NCBI GenBank assembly: GCA_947579665.1
Contig: OX388345.1
Location: 63,045,454 to 63,109,453, forward strand
DNA: 64,000 nucleotides
Direction of reading: 5' to 3'
Source: Sympetrum striolatum
Lineage: Eukaryota > Arthropoda > Insecta > Odonata > Libellulidae
The notes under the pieces: generated by a model
Databases searched by the model: none
What the model was told of the DNA's origin: nothing
The model's input: only the letters and a program-made list of their open reading frames with translations
Part shown: in pieces, positions 10,869 through 22,973 of the stretch
How positions within the stretch are numbered: position 1 is the stretch's first letter
Layout of the letters: the number at the start of each line of letters is the position of its first letter
Program-made: the position numbers and the translations under genes

Positions 10869-11802
10869 AGAGAGAATACAATTCTACACTACTACTACTA
10901 CTACAAGTAACTATAGGTTTTAAAGCTGCGGAAAATACTAAGTTTTATACTTTCTCTTCCTAAATACACGAAGTTACGCTATACTTTACTGCTTTTACTA
11001 CTATAAGGAAACTTCCTGTGTTAAGGTAAGGAAACAGACACAACTAAATAAGAGAAGAAGTATATATCCATTATTTTCAAAATCATTCGTACATGGCGTT
11101 CTCCGTAGCTTATCAGCAACAATAATTAAGCCTATTTCCACACAAACATTAGCAGGAACGAAACAGCAAACCTCGCAGTACTCCACAATACAGCTAATCT
11201 TTGCGAATTTTCAGCCATAGAGAAACGCAAACTTGTGTCCCTCGACTCAAACGGCAACCCTTATCGCGATATTCCCCTTTCCTCTGCCTTCGTCGCCCCT
11301 ACGTGTCAAGCAGCTGCCAAGCGACTTGAACGGAAATGGCAGTTAATTAGGCGGAAAAGGGTCCCACTCCGCGGAAGGGGAAGTCGCGCAACGAGTCGAA
11401 TGGCGCCGTCGGTGGACAGGTCAGAAAGACGGCGCATTTGAACAATGAATCCTTGCAATGTGCGGAAGTCAGAGACGGGGAATGGGCGAAGCGATAGAGG
11501 TTGCAGAGGGTATAAAAAGCCAGGGAGCGCGGGGTCTGGTGAGGCCTAATGAATACCGGTTCCCGATTCTCGAACGGTTCAATTATTCCGTGTGTATCCT
11601 CGTTTGGGAAAATCGAAATTTCGGGGAAAGTGGAGATGAGGTTCGAGATTTCAATTTGAAATGTAGATTTGGCGGTTGGAGAAGCGTGGGTGAAGAGTCC
11701 GATGAAACGCATTTTAGGTAGGAAAATGTATTTTAAAGGGTTTTTTGAATGAAAGAGAGGTCATTATGATATGAAATGAGGAGAAAGTTACGCGGGGATT
11801 TG
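10869..11802. other. Non-genic stretch including a GC-rich patch
   Basis: From about 11230 to 11580 the sequence is clearly GC-richer. It is open in several frames on both strands at once, which is what composition alone produces. I see no domain or splice-bounded exon in it. A TATA-like motif at 11511 is listed separately. Confidence 0.4.
11511..11519 (+). promoter_or_regulatory. TATA-box-like motif (weak)
   Basis: TATAAAAAG sits in a GC-rich patch followed by GC-rich sequence at about +30. No downstream gene is recognised, so this is only a motif match. Confidence 0.12.
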
Positions 11803-12338
11803 GTAAGATGAAAGTTCTTTTCGGAAAATAAGCTAGTGGGAGCAAGCTAACGCTAGTTCAGTTGAAAAAGGTGGTCTATGTAATCGTGGCCGGTGAATTG
11901 GTCCGGGGGGAATTCGTACGCGGGGAATTGATCTCCCAACAGATTGGTACGCGGGGAATCGATCCCCCGCGCTGATGTTGTACTACTGTTATTCAGTCTT
12001 ATTTTAATCTACACATTCCTGATTATTGGTTAATTTTATAAATAAATTAACCAGGTGGGGGGGTTGGATTGGTTGTACAACATCAGCGCGGGGGATCAAT
12101 GCCCCGCGTACCAATCTGTCAGAAGATCAAGTCCCCGCGTACGAATTCTCCCCGGACCAATTCACCGGGAGCCCTATGTAATGAACAACAAGAAAACATG
12201 CGGCAAAACTTTTAACCAAATGAGAGTATTTATATGGCTTCACGTAATATCAATGATTGGTTTGTTGATATTAGGTAGGATGAGTGCTCCAGCTCGGGAA
12301 TTAAGCTGGTGGGAGCAAGCTAATGCTAACGCAGCTAA
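11803..12338. repeat. Direct repeats of ~65 bp flanking the fold-back element
   Basis: About 65 bp at 11803..11868 recurs at 12274..12338, 472 bp away. Both copies contain GTGGGAGCAAGCTAA. Subtracting the 289-bp fold-back element and its 9-bp duplication leaves an original spacing of about 174 bp. This looks like an older tandem duplication that the element later split. Confidence 0.65.
11885..12173. mobile_element. Fold-back MITE, 9-bp target duplication (Mutator-like)
   Basis: Two 94-bp arms, 11890..11983 and 12075..12168, are inverted copies of each other with roughly eight to nine differences. They are separated by a 91-bp AT-rich spacer. Exact 9-bp direct repeats CTATGTAAT lie at 11876..11884 and 12174..12182. 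Long inverted repeats with a 9-bp duplication suggest a Mutator-like or fold-back element. The arms are GC-rich and repeat TACGCGGGGA-like segments internally. No protein is encoded; the open frame running across the right arm is incidental. Confidence 0.88.
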
Positions 12339-15300
12339 AGAATTAAATAGATAAACCCATAGTTTTATATTAAATAGAGTATGATTCTCAAAAATGCAAC
12401 AATATGCACGAAGTTTTATATAATCGATGTTATAACTTTTTAATATATTTAGCCCAATAAAAAATATCACTAATGAATAAGATTTGATATAACCCCAAGT
12501 TTTTTAGTTTTATCAAATTAACGATAAATCAAAGCGTGACATTCTAAAAATATTGTAAGGGATATTTAACAAATATTATAACCTCAATTATTAAATCTGT
12601 TTTTACCTTCACACCATTACTGCCCAAAACTACATTATACCCTAGATAATATCATATCATTTAATTTCATTCAGTAGGAAACAAACTTCAATAAGAAATA
12701 TTTTTATGGTTTAACACAGTAGAGACGTTCTCTCTGACGAAATACGGCAATGAAAGCGTGACTTCCAAACAGAAACAGGAGCGAAGGCTTCGACCGGCTC
12801 AAATCCGTACAATAGATTGCTTTATCCTATTACTTGGGAAGTCTATAAATGAAGAGAGAGGGCTAGGGAAGACTACTTCGGGTCGCAATACAATCAATCT
12901 AAACAATACACGAAACACTTCTCTTCCTTTAGGTGGGCAAATTAATGAATGGACTGTACGAAGAGAATATGTAAGTCTCTAAGTGACTAACCGTATCATC
13001 AAAGAGATAGCTAACTATCCATAGCATTTTTGAACTTCACGGGGGTTTAGAAGAATAAATTGGAGAATCTAAAATATTATCTTTGATTCGGCATCTACTT
13101 GAAATAGCGAAATCTGTTTGGCGATTCCTTCTTGTACTGATTTAAAATCTTCTTTGGGCAACAACTTTATTTTAGATTATACTTCCTCCAATCAAAAGAC
13201 TATATTTGATTAACCTTTTCTTTTTGAGGAACTATGATTTGGTAAAATTTAAAAAAAATAGTTCATTTTGAAGTTTTATTTATAGGAGTAATCTTTCTAG
13301 TAACGCTAAACTAAATATATCAAGCTTTATAATCCCTTATAAAGATTATTTTTAGGACATACAAAAATAATGTTTTGAAATTAATAATGAAATTTCAGGA
13401 AACCCTATTTTCAAGAGGGTATTCTTGTTAAAATTGAGGAACTAATGGGCAATTTTCAAATGCGGCTAGCATATGAATGGAAGATTATGACGATTTTGTA
13501 ATCATTAAGATTGGGGAAAGAAAAATCAATCAATCTTGGAATATTTATGTCCACACCATTATTTAAAACTCACTCCTTAGAGTGACAGAAAATCTCTTAA
13601 TGCTGTACTTCCGGAAAGTAAAGATTTCCACCCTGAAAACCTGACGAAATAATAGAATGTAAAGCAGTGTCTCTCGCAAACGTCCCCCAGTCAGGCAATT
13701 TGCGCTAAACCTATGCAAGAGCAGGCGAAATACCAGCGAGGAGAAATAAGCAAAAGGGAGCAAATTAGAAAAAGTAATTCCAAGAGAGAGAGAGAGAGAG
13801 AGAAGAAATTCAATTAGAACCCGCGGATGAAATTCAAAAAATTAAACGGCGAAATAATGCACGCGGCGGGCTAGAAATCCAGCGAATCCTGGCGGCTGGG
13901 TGCGGAAACTTTCGCACATGAGGGCGGATGAGTTTATTCCTGCTCTAGTTTCCCACCGTGTGATTGGTCAGGCAAAGTGTGTCCGAGAGTTAGGGGTGAA
14001 TTAGAGAGGGCCTGAGGGAGGGAAGATGGGGCGCCGACCTGTGGCCGGAGAGGCGATAAGGATTAAAAAGGTATCTCTCGAGGTGTGGATTGGTAGCTTG
14101 TTGAAGGACCCCGGAGGTGGGGGGGTACTGAATTGAAAAGGGGAAGATGGGGCAGGGTGTAGAAAGGACAACTTTGGCGACCTCGTTAGGGAACGTTGTG
14201 TTACGGCATTGTGAATGACAGTGAGGGGGAGATTCGGGTCATGGAGGATAGGGAAAGCCGTGAAAATGAAGTATGAAAAGGCTTTGAGCTAAAGAGGAAG
14301 ACTTGATAGTGACACAGGGAAACAGGGATTAGGTTGGGAGCGGATTGGGAAAGATAAAGGGAGGAAGAGAGAGCATTCTCAATGTTTTTCCGGCGAATCT
14401 CGTTTTTGAAACGTTATTAAGTATGAACGTACCTCGTGAAATTTGGAAAATCATAATTTGATATATATTTAAGTCTTGCCTTTCTGAACTACTATTTAAA
14501 ATACGCTTCCGTCGAAAAATGCAACGTTTGGTAGAAAGAAGTCATTAGCGGAATATACGTAGCTGCTCAGATTTTCTCGCGAGTTTCCTTAAAGCAAAAC
14601 GAGCTGCAAATTCACTCTGAGACAGATGAATGGCTTATTTTAAGCTGGCTGAGACAGCTTCTAATTCAGTGAAGGAAATCTCTGCGTATTACAAACACCG
14701 TTAAAGTTTTCCTATCAAAAGCTACGTATATTTTTATATTTATACATCAAAGAGGAGTTGAAACCTTGTGCTCATAAAAGCCATGAAAAAAGATTCAAAA
14801 GCCTACAGAAAATGGATTTTTTTAAATAAATGTTCACTACAAAAACTATATATACTTTTAGTCATGAATTCTTAGTATTAGCTCGGTCACTTTTGTCATC
14901 AGTATCGTAAGAATCATCTACAAATGCAATGCTCCAATCCAATAAAGGGAAATACTATCAGTTTACAATTTAAATATGATAAAATCAATACTTAAGCTAA
15001 ACTACGAACTCTTCTGACGAACTTACTTATATTTAAGTAAGTTTGAATAAAACTCAACTGATTTAATAAATATAAAAATAAATTTATTGAATCAGTCGAA
15101 TAATTCCTTTTTAAAGGTAAAAGGTGGTGAAATTTTGTATAAAAATATTTTTTGAATATTTCCAAACTTTTACAAGATAGGTATATTTTTAACCAAATAT
15201 AATAAATTTTTAACCAAAAGTCCTTATCTTCCAATAGCTTTATCTTACAAGGTCCTATGGATTACCTGTTACAACATAGGTATTTATTTGATAAAGCTGA

Positions 15301-18300
15301 CTGGACGAAATAAAAAGAGTAGCGATATTTCAAACAAACGTTTAGGAGTTTATGTAACCGATCGGTCAGAAAATGGCTTAACTAAAAATAATGCATAAAT
15401 TGGATTGCATACATAGCTTTACTCGCCCGATCAATTTAATTGGCTTTGGAATGGAAAAGCGCCAATAGAGAGAGAATTGCCTAGAAGCTTGAACCTTTTT
15501 AGTTTACACTGAATAACAATCTTCTGGAAATGTCTAACTTAAATTAATTTAAAATCTCTAATTGATATTGGCTGCATCATTATATTCTAGTGATCTAAAA
15601 TGCATTGCATACATTCATGCATTTATTTTGGAACTTGGGAGAATAAGGGTTTGGAGCGTTATTATGAGAAATTCAATTTGAAAACATTGTCTTACCTTAA
15701 ATAACTGCACATAATGTTCAGAATTGTACACTAAGAGAATGAAAAAGATAGCCTCTTCAAGTAAAATTTTAACTAAATAAATATAATCCGCATTAGCAAA
15801 ACTTAGCCTAAACTAACAAACTCAGGAGAGGAAACCTTTAAAAATTAATCTTTAATATCTATGAGGTAAGTAGAAAATGCATTTTATGATAGAATTATCA
15901 TCCAAAAATATAATCTTCCTTCAAATATATCCGAGAAATTGGTAAGAGGAATAAGGATTGATCCATTTCCTTCACCATTGTGAGAAGGCAGAGCTAATCA
16001 ATACATAAGGGATAAATACGAGTAGATTCAAATTCAACAGTAGACAGGGGTATTCTGATGGCAAGACTCTAAGATTAATTCTTACGTTCATCGGATAGCT
16101 GGGACGAAAGCCCTGTTGGTGGGAAGGATGACTAGGGGAGAGAAATTTAATATCAGGGAAAGGTGCGGTTTGAGGGGAAGGACTGCGGTGATGCGGGAGA
16201 AAGAGGAAATATGAACGATGAAAGAAAACGAGAAATTGGAAAAGAGGAAGAAGATATAAAACAAAATACAAGAAATTTTTATTAAATAGAGGTGGGAAGA
16301 ATGATATCACGAGGAAGTAAGGCAGAGTGATGCATGAAGATTCAAAGGAAATCGCTGACGATTCATATTTGTATTGAAATTAATAATTCATATTGAAATT
16401 TGTATAAACGAGCTCTTTCTTTTCTCAGGGTTAAAAAATAATGTGGACAGCAGCATTTTAAGGATATCTACCCATCAACATGGAAATTTGGTATACATGA
16501 ACTATCATGTCATGATAGTGAAGCGGTTTACATGTGGTAAACAAAACGTAAAACAGTCTAAAAGAACACCTATCCTACTTCAAGTACTATAAACAAATGG
16601 CCATATTTAATATTGTAAAACATACACAGACACAATTACAGCCAAGCGTCGCATAAAATTTAAAATAAAACAATCCCTGCACAAGAACTTCAAACCGGAC
16701 GTATAAGAAGGTATCATCATATACAGAAGAAAGAGAAACTTATGAAAAGTACCCTGGGCCCCAATCCAAATTCCTCTCTTTTCTCCCTCTTTAACGTATC
16801 TCTAAAATCCAGGTATACCCTTTAAAGTAAATATTCTTTACGACTCCCACGAAGTGTCATTGAAAGAAACCCACCCTTTCACCATCCTTCCAAACGCTAG
16901 ACCGCATATACCCCACTGTTCCCGCTTTGCCTTTTGCTACCCCTGGATGTGATAGTATGGCAGTTGAAATGTAAATTTGATTCTAATCTTATCCTTTTAA
17001 ATACAAACCTTCCCAAATACATCTACCGAAAAATGCTCGTCCAACTCTTTCATCGTCTTTTTCAAGGCCATGAAAAGACACCAGAAAGAAGGTATAGCAG
17101 GCAATAAGTTTACTAGAGAATATTTTGCAGTGTTGCCATATTTTGAACTTATGTATCACCAGATGTATAAGATTCGGGGGCAGAAGTTGCACCCGTTCAA
17201 TATTTTTGTTGTGCGCTGTACGGTGGGTGCTTTTAGATCAGTAATCCTGGTCCATCCGTTGTTTCCGGAATCGGTCACAACGAGATTGAGACGGCTTTAC
17301 TGAGTTTTTAAACCTCTAAAACATCGAAAAGAGTTGAATAAATCCAAATATCGCCATAAAATTAAATTGGAAAATAAAATTATCCACTATAGGAAACCTA
17401 TATAGGAATCTCCTATTAAAGGGAAACGTGAAATGGAGTTCATGTAGCAATGGAATCTTGGATTGAATACAACTAGAAAAAATATTATTGGAAGAAAAGG
17501 TATCGGGAATATTGCAAAAAGGTAGGAAAATGGCCGTGTATATGGACTCGCTTTTCTATTGTTCTCCGCTCCACTTCCTCGACAATCACGAGACCAGGAA
17601 GAAAAAGAGCACGACACGCTGTATCGTCTAGAATATTTAGCGCACCGTAAATGCAACAGATGCTATCTCCATCGTCGGATTTGGGAGCAAGCTCTATTGT
17701 TTCTCCCAATCGAGTACTACACGGAGAAATGAGAACACTTTGTGTAAATTATACGTTAGAATCAAATGCAAATTGACCGTCTCGGGTAGAATGGAAGCGA
17801 AGACTAAAACTAATCAAAAAGTCACTATTTGAAAAATCATTGAAAAAGTAAACGATTCTTTGCTACAATAACAATGAGTCTGAAAAATATACCATGGCTT
17901 TTTTCGCTGAAAGTACTATATTTGGGAAATGATTCAGAATTAGCGTCTGAATGACGTTAATTAGTTATTGATACCAAATAATCCTGAAAATAAATTAAAA
18001 TTTTTCTAAAAGTCGTACGAATTTGTGATTCATCGGAAAGATTAAATCTAAACGTTTTAAGTAGGCGGACTAATTCCTATACAGAGTTTATACTTAATAA
18101 GGGTACAAGGGAATGGAAAATAACTTAAAATACGTAATCCTTACCGGTATTTACTCTCTGGAAATGTTTATACTCTCAGAGAGGAGGAAGTTACAGACAC
18201 CCAACATTACGGATTAAATTTGAGTAGAGGTAAAGCCATCATTTTTTCTGTAGAAAATATAGTAGAGATAAGATAGACAGGGATAAGATAGTAAGATTAG

Positions 18301-19780
18301 AAAGGATGTTTGCAGTTCCAAGAAATGCTCTCCTATAGATACAAATTAAATGTAAGAAATTAAAGAGAAAAGGGAATTGGAGAAACAAGAAGATGTTTAA
18401 AGGAATAGGAATAAGGAAAAAATTAAATTGCACCACAAGAGAAAAATTATAGATCTCAATTAATTAGACGTGACCTGAGAGAATAATATAATATTAAGGA
18501 CGGGATAGGAAAGAGGTGGAATAAAGGAGATCAACGCTTACATAAATATATTATTTAATATTGATCACTTTTTAATTATCAACCACTACTTACTTTCTAG
18601 ACAATTATCATTCAGTTAATTAACTTATAAGATCCTTAAGTAATGAAAAATCTTTGTATTTGAAAATGGAGTTCTCAAAAAAGCAAAAATTTACCCGAAT
18701 GATATTTCACTTTAAAAGTAACAATTATTAGATATGATAGGATCCTTGTCTCCTAATTGTTATCAAACGGACAAAAAAGTAATATAAATTGCGATTTCAG
18801 TGATTCTTCGGAAATATAAAAATTCTGATTTATTAGTTAAATATGTTTTGTCCTATTCTCTTCCATCTGAAAATTGTTAATATATCTCTCACCATGTAGA
18901 GAAACCGATTTAATGGATCTAAATTGCGAGTTTATACACTTTTATACATTACTTCTCAACCTATCGCCATGTTCATGGGCAATAAAATTCATTGAATTCC
19001 TCTTTATACGAATTTTCTTGACTTCTTGAAATTAATCTCACACTTTATGTAATCCAATCCAGCCTTCCCTTCAGTCTTTCCCCTCACATTCTACCTTTAA
19101 TGTCATCCTTTCCCTCATCATTATTTGAATCACCCCTTTCTTCAACCTTCCTTTTATTTCTTCGCTCAAAAGTCTTTCATGTGCCACTATTTTCAGCACA
19201 TTCTTTTTTCTATCAACTCAGTTATTTTTTTCCTACACCAAATCTAAAGGTCCCCAATCTTTTGATGTTATCCTTCTTTAGCGACTCTGTTCCACTCCAA
19301 CGAAAAGAAAACAGAATAGACTGGTCTTTTCCACGTGTCATGTCTTTCTCAACACTTTTTGGCATCAGCCCTCTCCTCTTCATGCGGACTTCTTCGTTTC
19401 AGCTATTTTTTAAAAATAATTTATTTACAACAAGATTATTTTGAGTACCAATTGGCTATTTTAATGTCCTATACAGCTCTAAGGTTTGATCTCCAATTCA
19501 CTCTGTAACAGATCGTACAAAGCAATAAACCTTTTGTAAGGTGCTACAAGATGTAATGTTTGGTAATAGAGATGCAACTACTCTGCTTTCTATTGCATTT
19601 TTGGTACACTCAAAGAAGTTTACTGAGAGATTTCAGGGCAATTCTAAACAAAAAAAACATAAGTAATACGTCTCGATAACAACTCTAATGCAATGAATGT
19701 AACAAGGAGACTGCGGTCATAAACTGCATTACTAAACAGCTCTTCTCGTCACAGACGTGGAGTCACCTACATCGCTATAT
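12339..19780. other. Long non-genic stretch
   Basis: I recognise no gene or transposon over about 7.4 kb. A purine- and GC-rich patch spans about 13690..14360 and starts with a (GA)n run. Several open frames of 60 to 115 codons (for example 15972..16310, 17387..17709, 19100..19444) are low-complexity or overlap each other in different frames. I treat them as chance. The likely nature is intergenic or intronic DNA. Confidence 0.45.
13783..13803. repeat. (GA)n microsatellite
   Basis: An uninterrupted run of about ten GA dinucleotides at the left edge of a purine-rich, GC-richer patch. Confidence 0.9.
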
Positions 19781-19784
19781 TGAA

Positions 19785-19857
19785 TCTCATTATTTAAACC
19801 CTGTCCTCGGCGTGCCTGCATCAGGTGAGCGCCTCAACCACTATGCCTCCGAGGCCT
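19785..19857 (-). mobile_element. tRNA-derived SINE fragment
   Basis: On the minus strand it starts GGCCTCGGAGGCATAGTGG with an A-box-like core, then a GCGCTCACCTGATGCAGG middle and a degenerate B-box region. The start resembles the sequence beside the tRNA gene at 60225 (GGCCTCAGTGGCGAAGTAG). This suggests one SINE family with two copies here. Confidence 0.5.
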
Positions 19858-20446
19858 TTAAAATACTTATTGGTAATCGTGCATATTATTTCTCGGATTT
19901 AAAACCTTTATTTAAATGTGCAAAACATATAATGGCCTCCAAATACCGACTATAACAGCGTTTCTTAGATAAAGATATAATCGATAATGAACAAAGACAG
20001 TGGAATGAATAGTGTTGGCATAAACAGAAACAATCCAAAGTCATACAAGAAGCGGGAAGGGAAAGGAAGCAATTTGTAACAGAAAGTGGCGAAGACGGGA
20101 AATTTAGGCGAGGGAGTGGTCTGGGAGAAAGGACGAAGAGAATCTCGAAGTAGGAAACAGACTTTGGAACAGGTTTGGGAAATTAAACAAGGGGCCGGAT
20201 ACCATTACACCTTTTAGCGGATCCTCTCAGCTCAGGGAAGAATTATGGGCAAAATATAATACTCCGAAAGCCATACTTAGGGCAAGAGAACGGAGGAAAC
20301 AACCTCGGTTTCCTTCCTCGGAATATATATGCTCGAATTTCAAGAAGTTTCCTCGAAACGGAACTTGGATCACTTTAAAGTTTTTGTTGAACCTTTACGT
20401 AAAGTTTCTTGTAGATAAAAAGTGATATAAAACAGTTGTTATAGAA

Positions 20447-20619
20447 TTATGAATCCTGGAGCGATATTAATCCATCATTGCTGGTTGCAGTGAGCGATTC
20501 TTGAAATGAAAACTTATCGCGTAAAACAGAATATCCAAATTCTGATACCCAATGATAACGAGCTCCCGTGACCCCTTGAAATCCCAAATCACGTTTGGTT
20601 GGTGCATAGCTCACCGTTG
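20447..20619 (-). CDS. Candidate last exon of a tectonic-like gene
   Basis: This is a 173-bp minus-strand stretch that opens right after a plausible acceptor (a TTACCTTAG end at 20620..20621) and runs in one frame to a TAA at 20447..20449. In-frame stops lie just upstream, so an exon must start about here. The translation includes SYAPTKRDLGFQGVTGARYH and ends SLTATSNDGLISLQDS. I read it as the tectonic C-terminal region, where family members have a G...NPQ..I.GA/NV pattern followed by a (V/I)xFxD(V/S)S stretch. Tectonics act in the ciliary transition zone. The protein would stop directly after the D-S, where vertebrate tectonics continue to a PF(D/N)FF motif, so it is either a shorter form or truncated. 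The exon begins with two bases of a split codon, which does not fit the exon at 33168 directly; a missing exon is required. Family assignment is moderate at best. Confidence 0.42.
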
Positions 20620-20639
20620 CTAAGGTAATAAGCAATCAT

Positions 20640-21635
20640 TGTAAGTGCGTGCTAATTACCTTAATGTATCACCTATAAGGTAGGCGTGCAATTACGGCGT
20701 GAATGAGTATTACCCCGAAAAAATCAAATTTATGCCTCATGCTGCTCATTTCGGCGAGAATTCCATTAATCTGAGTGAAGCCGTGAGAAAAATGTTTGTG
20801 TTATATGATGTTAAACGTATACGATCATGCACTTTTACGTTTGTTTTTTTTTTCACAATATAGTAGAACAGATATGAGATGTAATTAGGCAAACCTGACA
20901 ATATATTTCCTAAATAATCTCTTTGCCAATGAAAATACTTATAGTGAAACTTCTTTCCATTACGTTAATTAACTGTTTTAATTAATATGTTAATCAAAGT
21001 AGCTTAACTGTTTGCCAATTCATTAGTGTTGTATATGGAATTATAATTAATTAAATAATTGAATACTTACAGTAACAATACTATACCTATATTCCATATA
21101 GAGGTTGAAACAACATTTTTAACAGCAATTTTTTAATTCACCTTATACTTCCAGCATCATGAACATATTTGCTTATAAATTATTAGTCAAAATTATGTTT
21201 CGTTTATTAATTGGTAACAGCATCTAATGTGATAGTAAATATTGCTAAAGGTATCTCTTTTGATAATTGTAGCCATAATTTAAAAAATGCATTTCCTTTA
21301 GAATAAAGATGAAATACTATTCATAAGAAAACATACTTAATGAGAACAACTTACCGACATCTTCAGTAATGCAAAAACGGATTACATTTAAGATAATTTA
21401 TTAAATAATAAATTTCAAAGAATAACTCAACCTCTTACTATTTACAAGCATTCCACTGAAATAAATCTAACGGCTTTCAAATGAGTACGTAAACATCATA
21501 GTAGTATTGCAATTCAAAATCTGAGATTGAATTCATAATCAAGACATTATTGGATAATTAAAAATATTTCCACGTCGAATGCCATTAAACTGCTTCAAAT
21601 TTGGTTACAGTAATCATACCCCATTTGATGACACT
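20640..21635. other. Non-genic stretch, probably intron
   Basis: AT-rich DNA immediately upstream (minus sense) of the candidate tectonic exon. About 40 codons are open on the minus strand near 20700..20830, but with no acceptor or family match. Confidence 0.4.
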
Positions 21636-21639
21636 TATA

Positions 21640-22115
21640 CTATGAAAAACGGTAATACCCAAAGACTACGGGAAAAGTATTTACAAAATGATGGAGCAGA
21701 ATATAATATGAACCTTGGTAGTTTAAGTGAATGAAGTAAGCATTCTTTTATTTCAACATTCCCGAAATTGTTGCAGCGGTATATTCGGGAAAAACTCTAG
21801 GGTGCTGGTGGGGACTGAAATATATTTCGCAAAATGATTGAACGGAATATAATGTGAAACTTGGAATTTTAATCTAAATAAGGAAACATTTTCTTCCCGA
21901 AATTATTGCAATGGTGGAAACTTGACGAATTTTGAGATTCTAGCGGATACTGAAATGATATTAATAAAATGGTTGAACGGAATATTGTATGAAATATGAA
22001 AGTTAAACTGAGTGAGCCAAAGATTGTCTTATTCAAAAATTTCCAAAATTTTGCAACGTGGAAGTGGCAAATTTAGAGATACTAGCGAGTGCTGAAATGA
22101 CTTTCACAAAACGAT
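21640..22115. repeat. Minisatellite, ~140-bp unit, more than 3 diverged copies
   Basis: The marker AAAATGRTTGAACGGAATAT recurs near 21685, 21831 and 21966, with a degenerate start at 22108, so the spacing is 135 to 146 bp. Each unit also carries a CCCGAAATTNTTGCA-like and a CTAGCGGNTACTGAAAT-like part. The copies are diverged and non-coding. Confidence 0.75.
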
Positions 22116-22970
22116 TTTTATTTCCAGCTTTCTACGCCAGAAAATGCCCTCAAATAACTCTCGAGTGACTTAAAGCTTCTTCCATTGAACTAGGATAAAC
22201 TCGCAGTTTTATCGCGGAAAATAAGCGTCGACGGGCTAGTTCTTCCGCCACGTCTCAGCAGTGCGCGATATCAAAGGAAAAGGCCTGAGAGGATGATTAG
22301 AGGAAGCGCACTGTTTACTTTGTCGCGGAATCTTCTCCAGTTCGTCTCTCTTTGGTAGAACGCATCCGAAAAAGCCATTGGGAAGACGGCAATTCCATCC
22401 CACGCAAAAAAAAACACCGAGCGCTAGCTACAGTGCACCGAACCGGGCGATAAGTGCACAACATGACTCACGAGTACCATTTTCGTGAGTTTCATGAGGA
22501 AGGAGACTAATTTCGGCGCAGTCATACCGTAATCGAGGAACCCGTTACGATCCCGTGCGCCGTAGACCATACACCGCGCTCGCAGTTTTTCTGCGTTATG
22601 AGTGAGGAAATGGTGTGCGATGGCGGAGGGATTAGAAAGGGCCTTTTGCTCAGGGGATTAGGAGCGAGAGGGGGAAGGTTGTGGCTGACTGTCGGATTCG
22701 AAGATGGGGGAGAGGATCGAATGAGGGTAGGATAGAGAAATGACGAAGCATAGAGGAACGGCGATAACACATAAGCAGTCTTATTGATTGTACGAGAGGT
22801 GATGCTAAGAATGCGAGAGGAAAAACTTCAGAGTGAGTTTACAGCGCGGACTTCGGAAACATACTTCTACGTTTGCTATTCACAGTGAAATACAATCAAA
22901 TTTGGGTGCATTTATTCCTCATGTCATTTATTATTGCAAAGATTATAACAAAGCAAAGATTTAGGGATTT
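22116..22970. other. Non-genic GC-richer patch
   Basis: About 22190..22780 is GC-richer than its surroundings. An 82-codon minus-strand frame here is proline/serine-rich with no recognisable domain. Confidence 0.4.
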
Positions 22971-22973
22971 AAA

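Noticed and set aside
11235..11721. Several overlapping open frames, up to 121 codons
   Set aside because: They overlap on both strands in a GC-rich patch with no domain and no splice context, so composition explains them.
12055..12354. 99-codon plus-strand frame
   Set aside because: It starts in the fold-back element's spacer, runs through its GC-rich right arm and ends in the flanking duplication, so it is not a gene.
15972..16310. 112-codon minus-strand frame
   Set aside because: Low-complexity, Phe/Leu/Pro-rich sequence opposite a purine-rich strand, with no recognisable feature.
17387..17709. Two minus-strand frames, one of which looks fairly protein-like
   Set aside because: They overlap in different frames, lack a family match and have no convincing splice sites.
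20690..20830. About 40 open minus-strand codons containing HKFDFFGV, reminiscent of the tectonic PFDFF ending
   Set aside because: It lies upstream (minus sense) of the candidate last exon, so the order is wrong, and it has no good acceptor.
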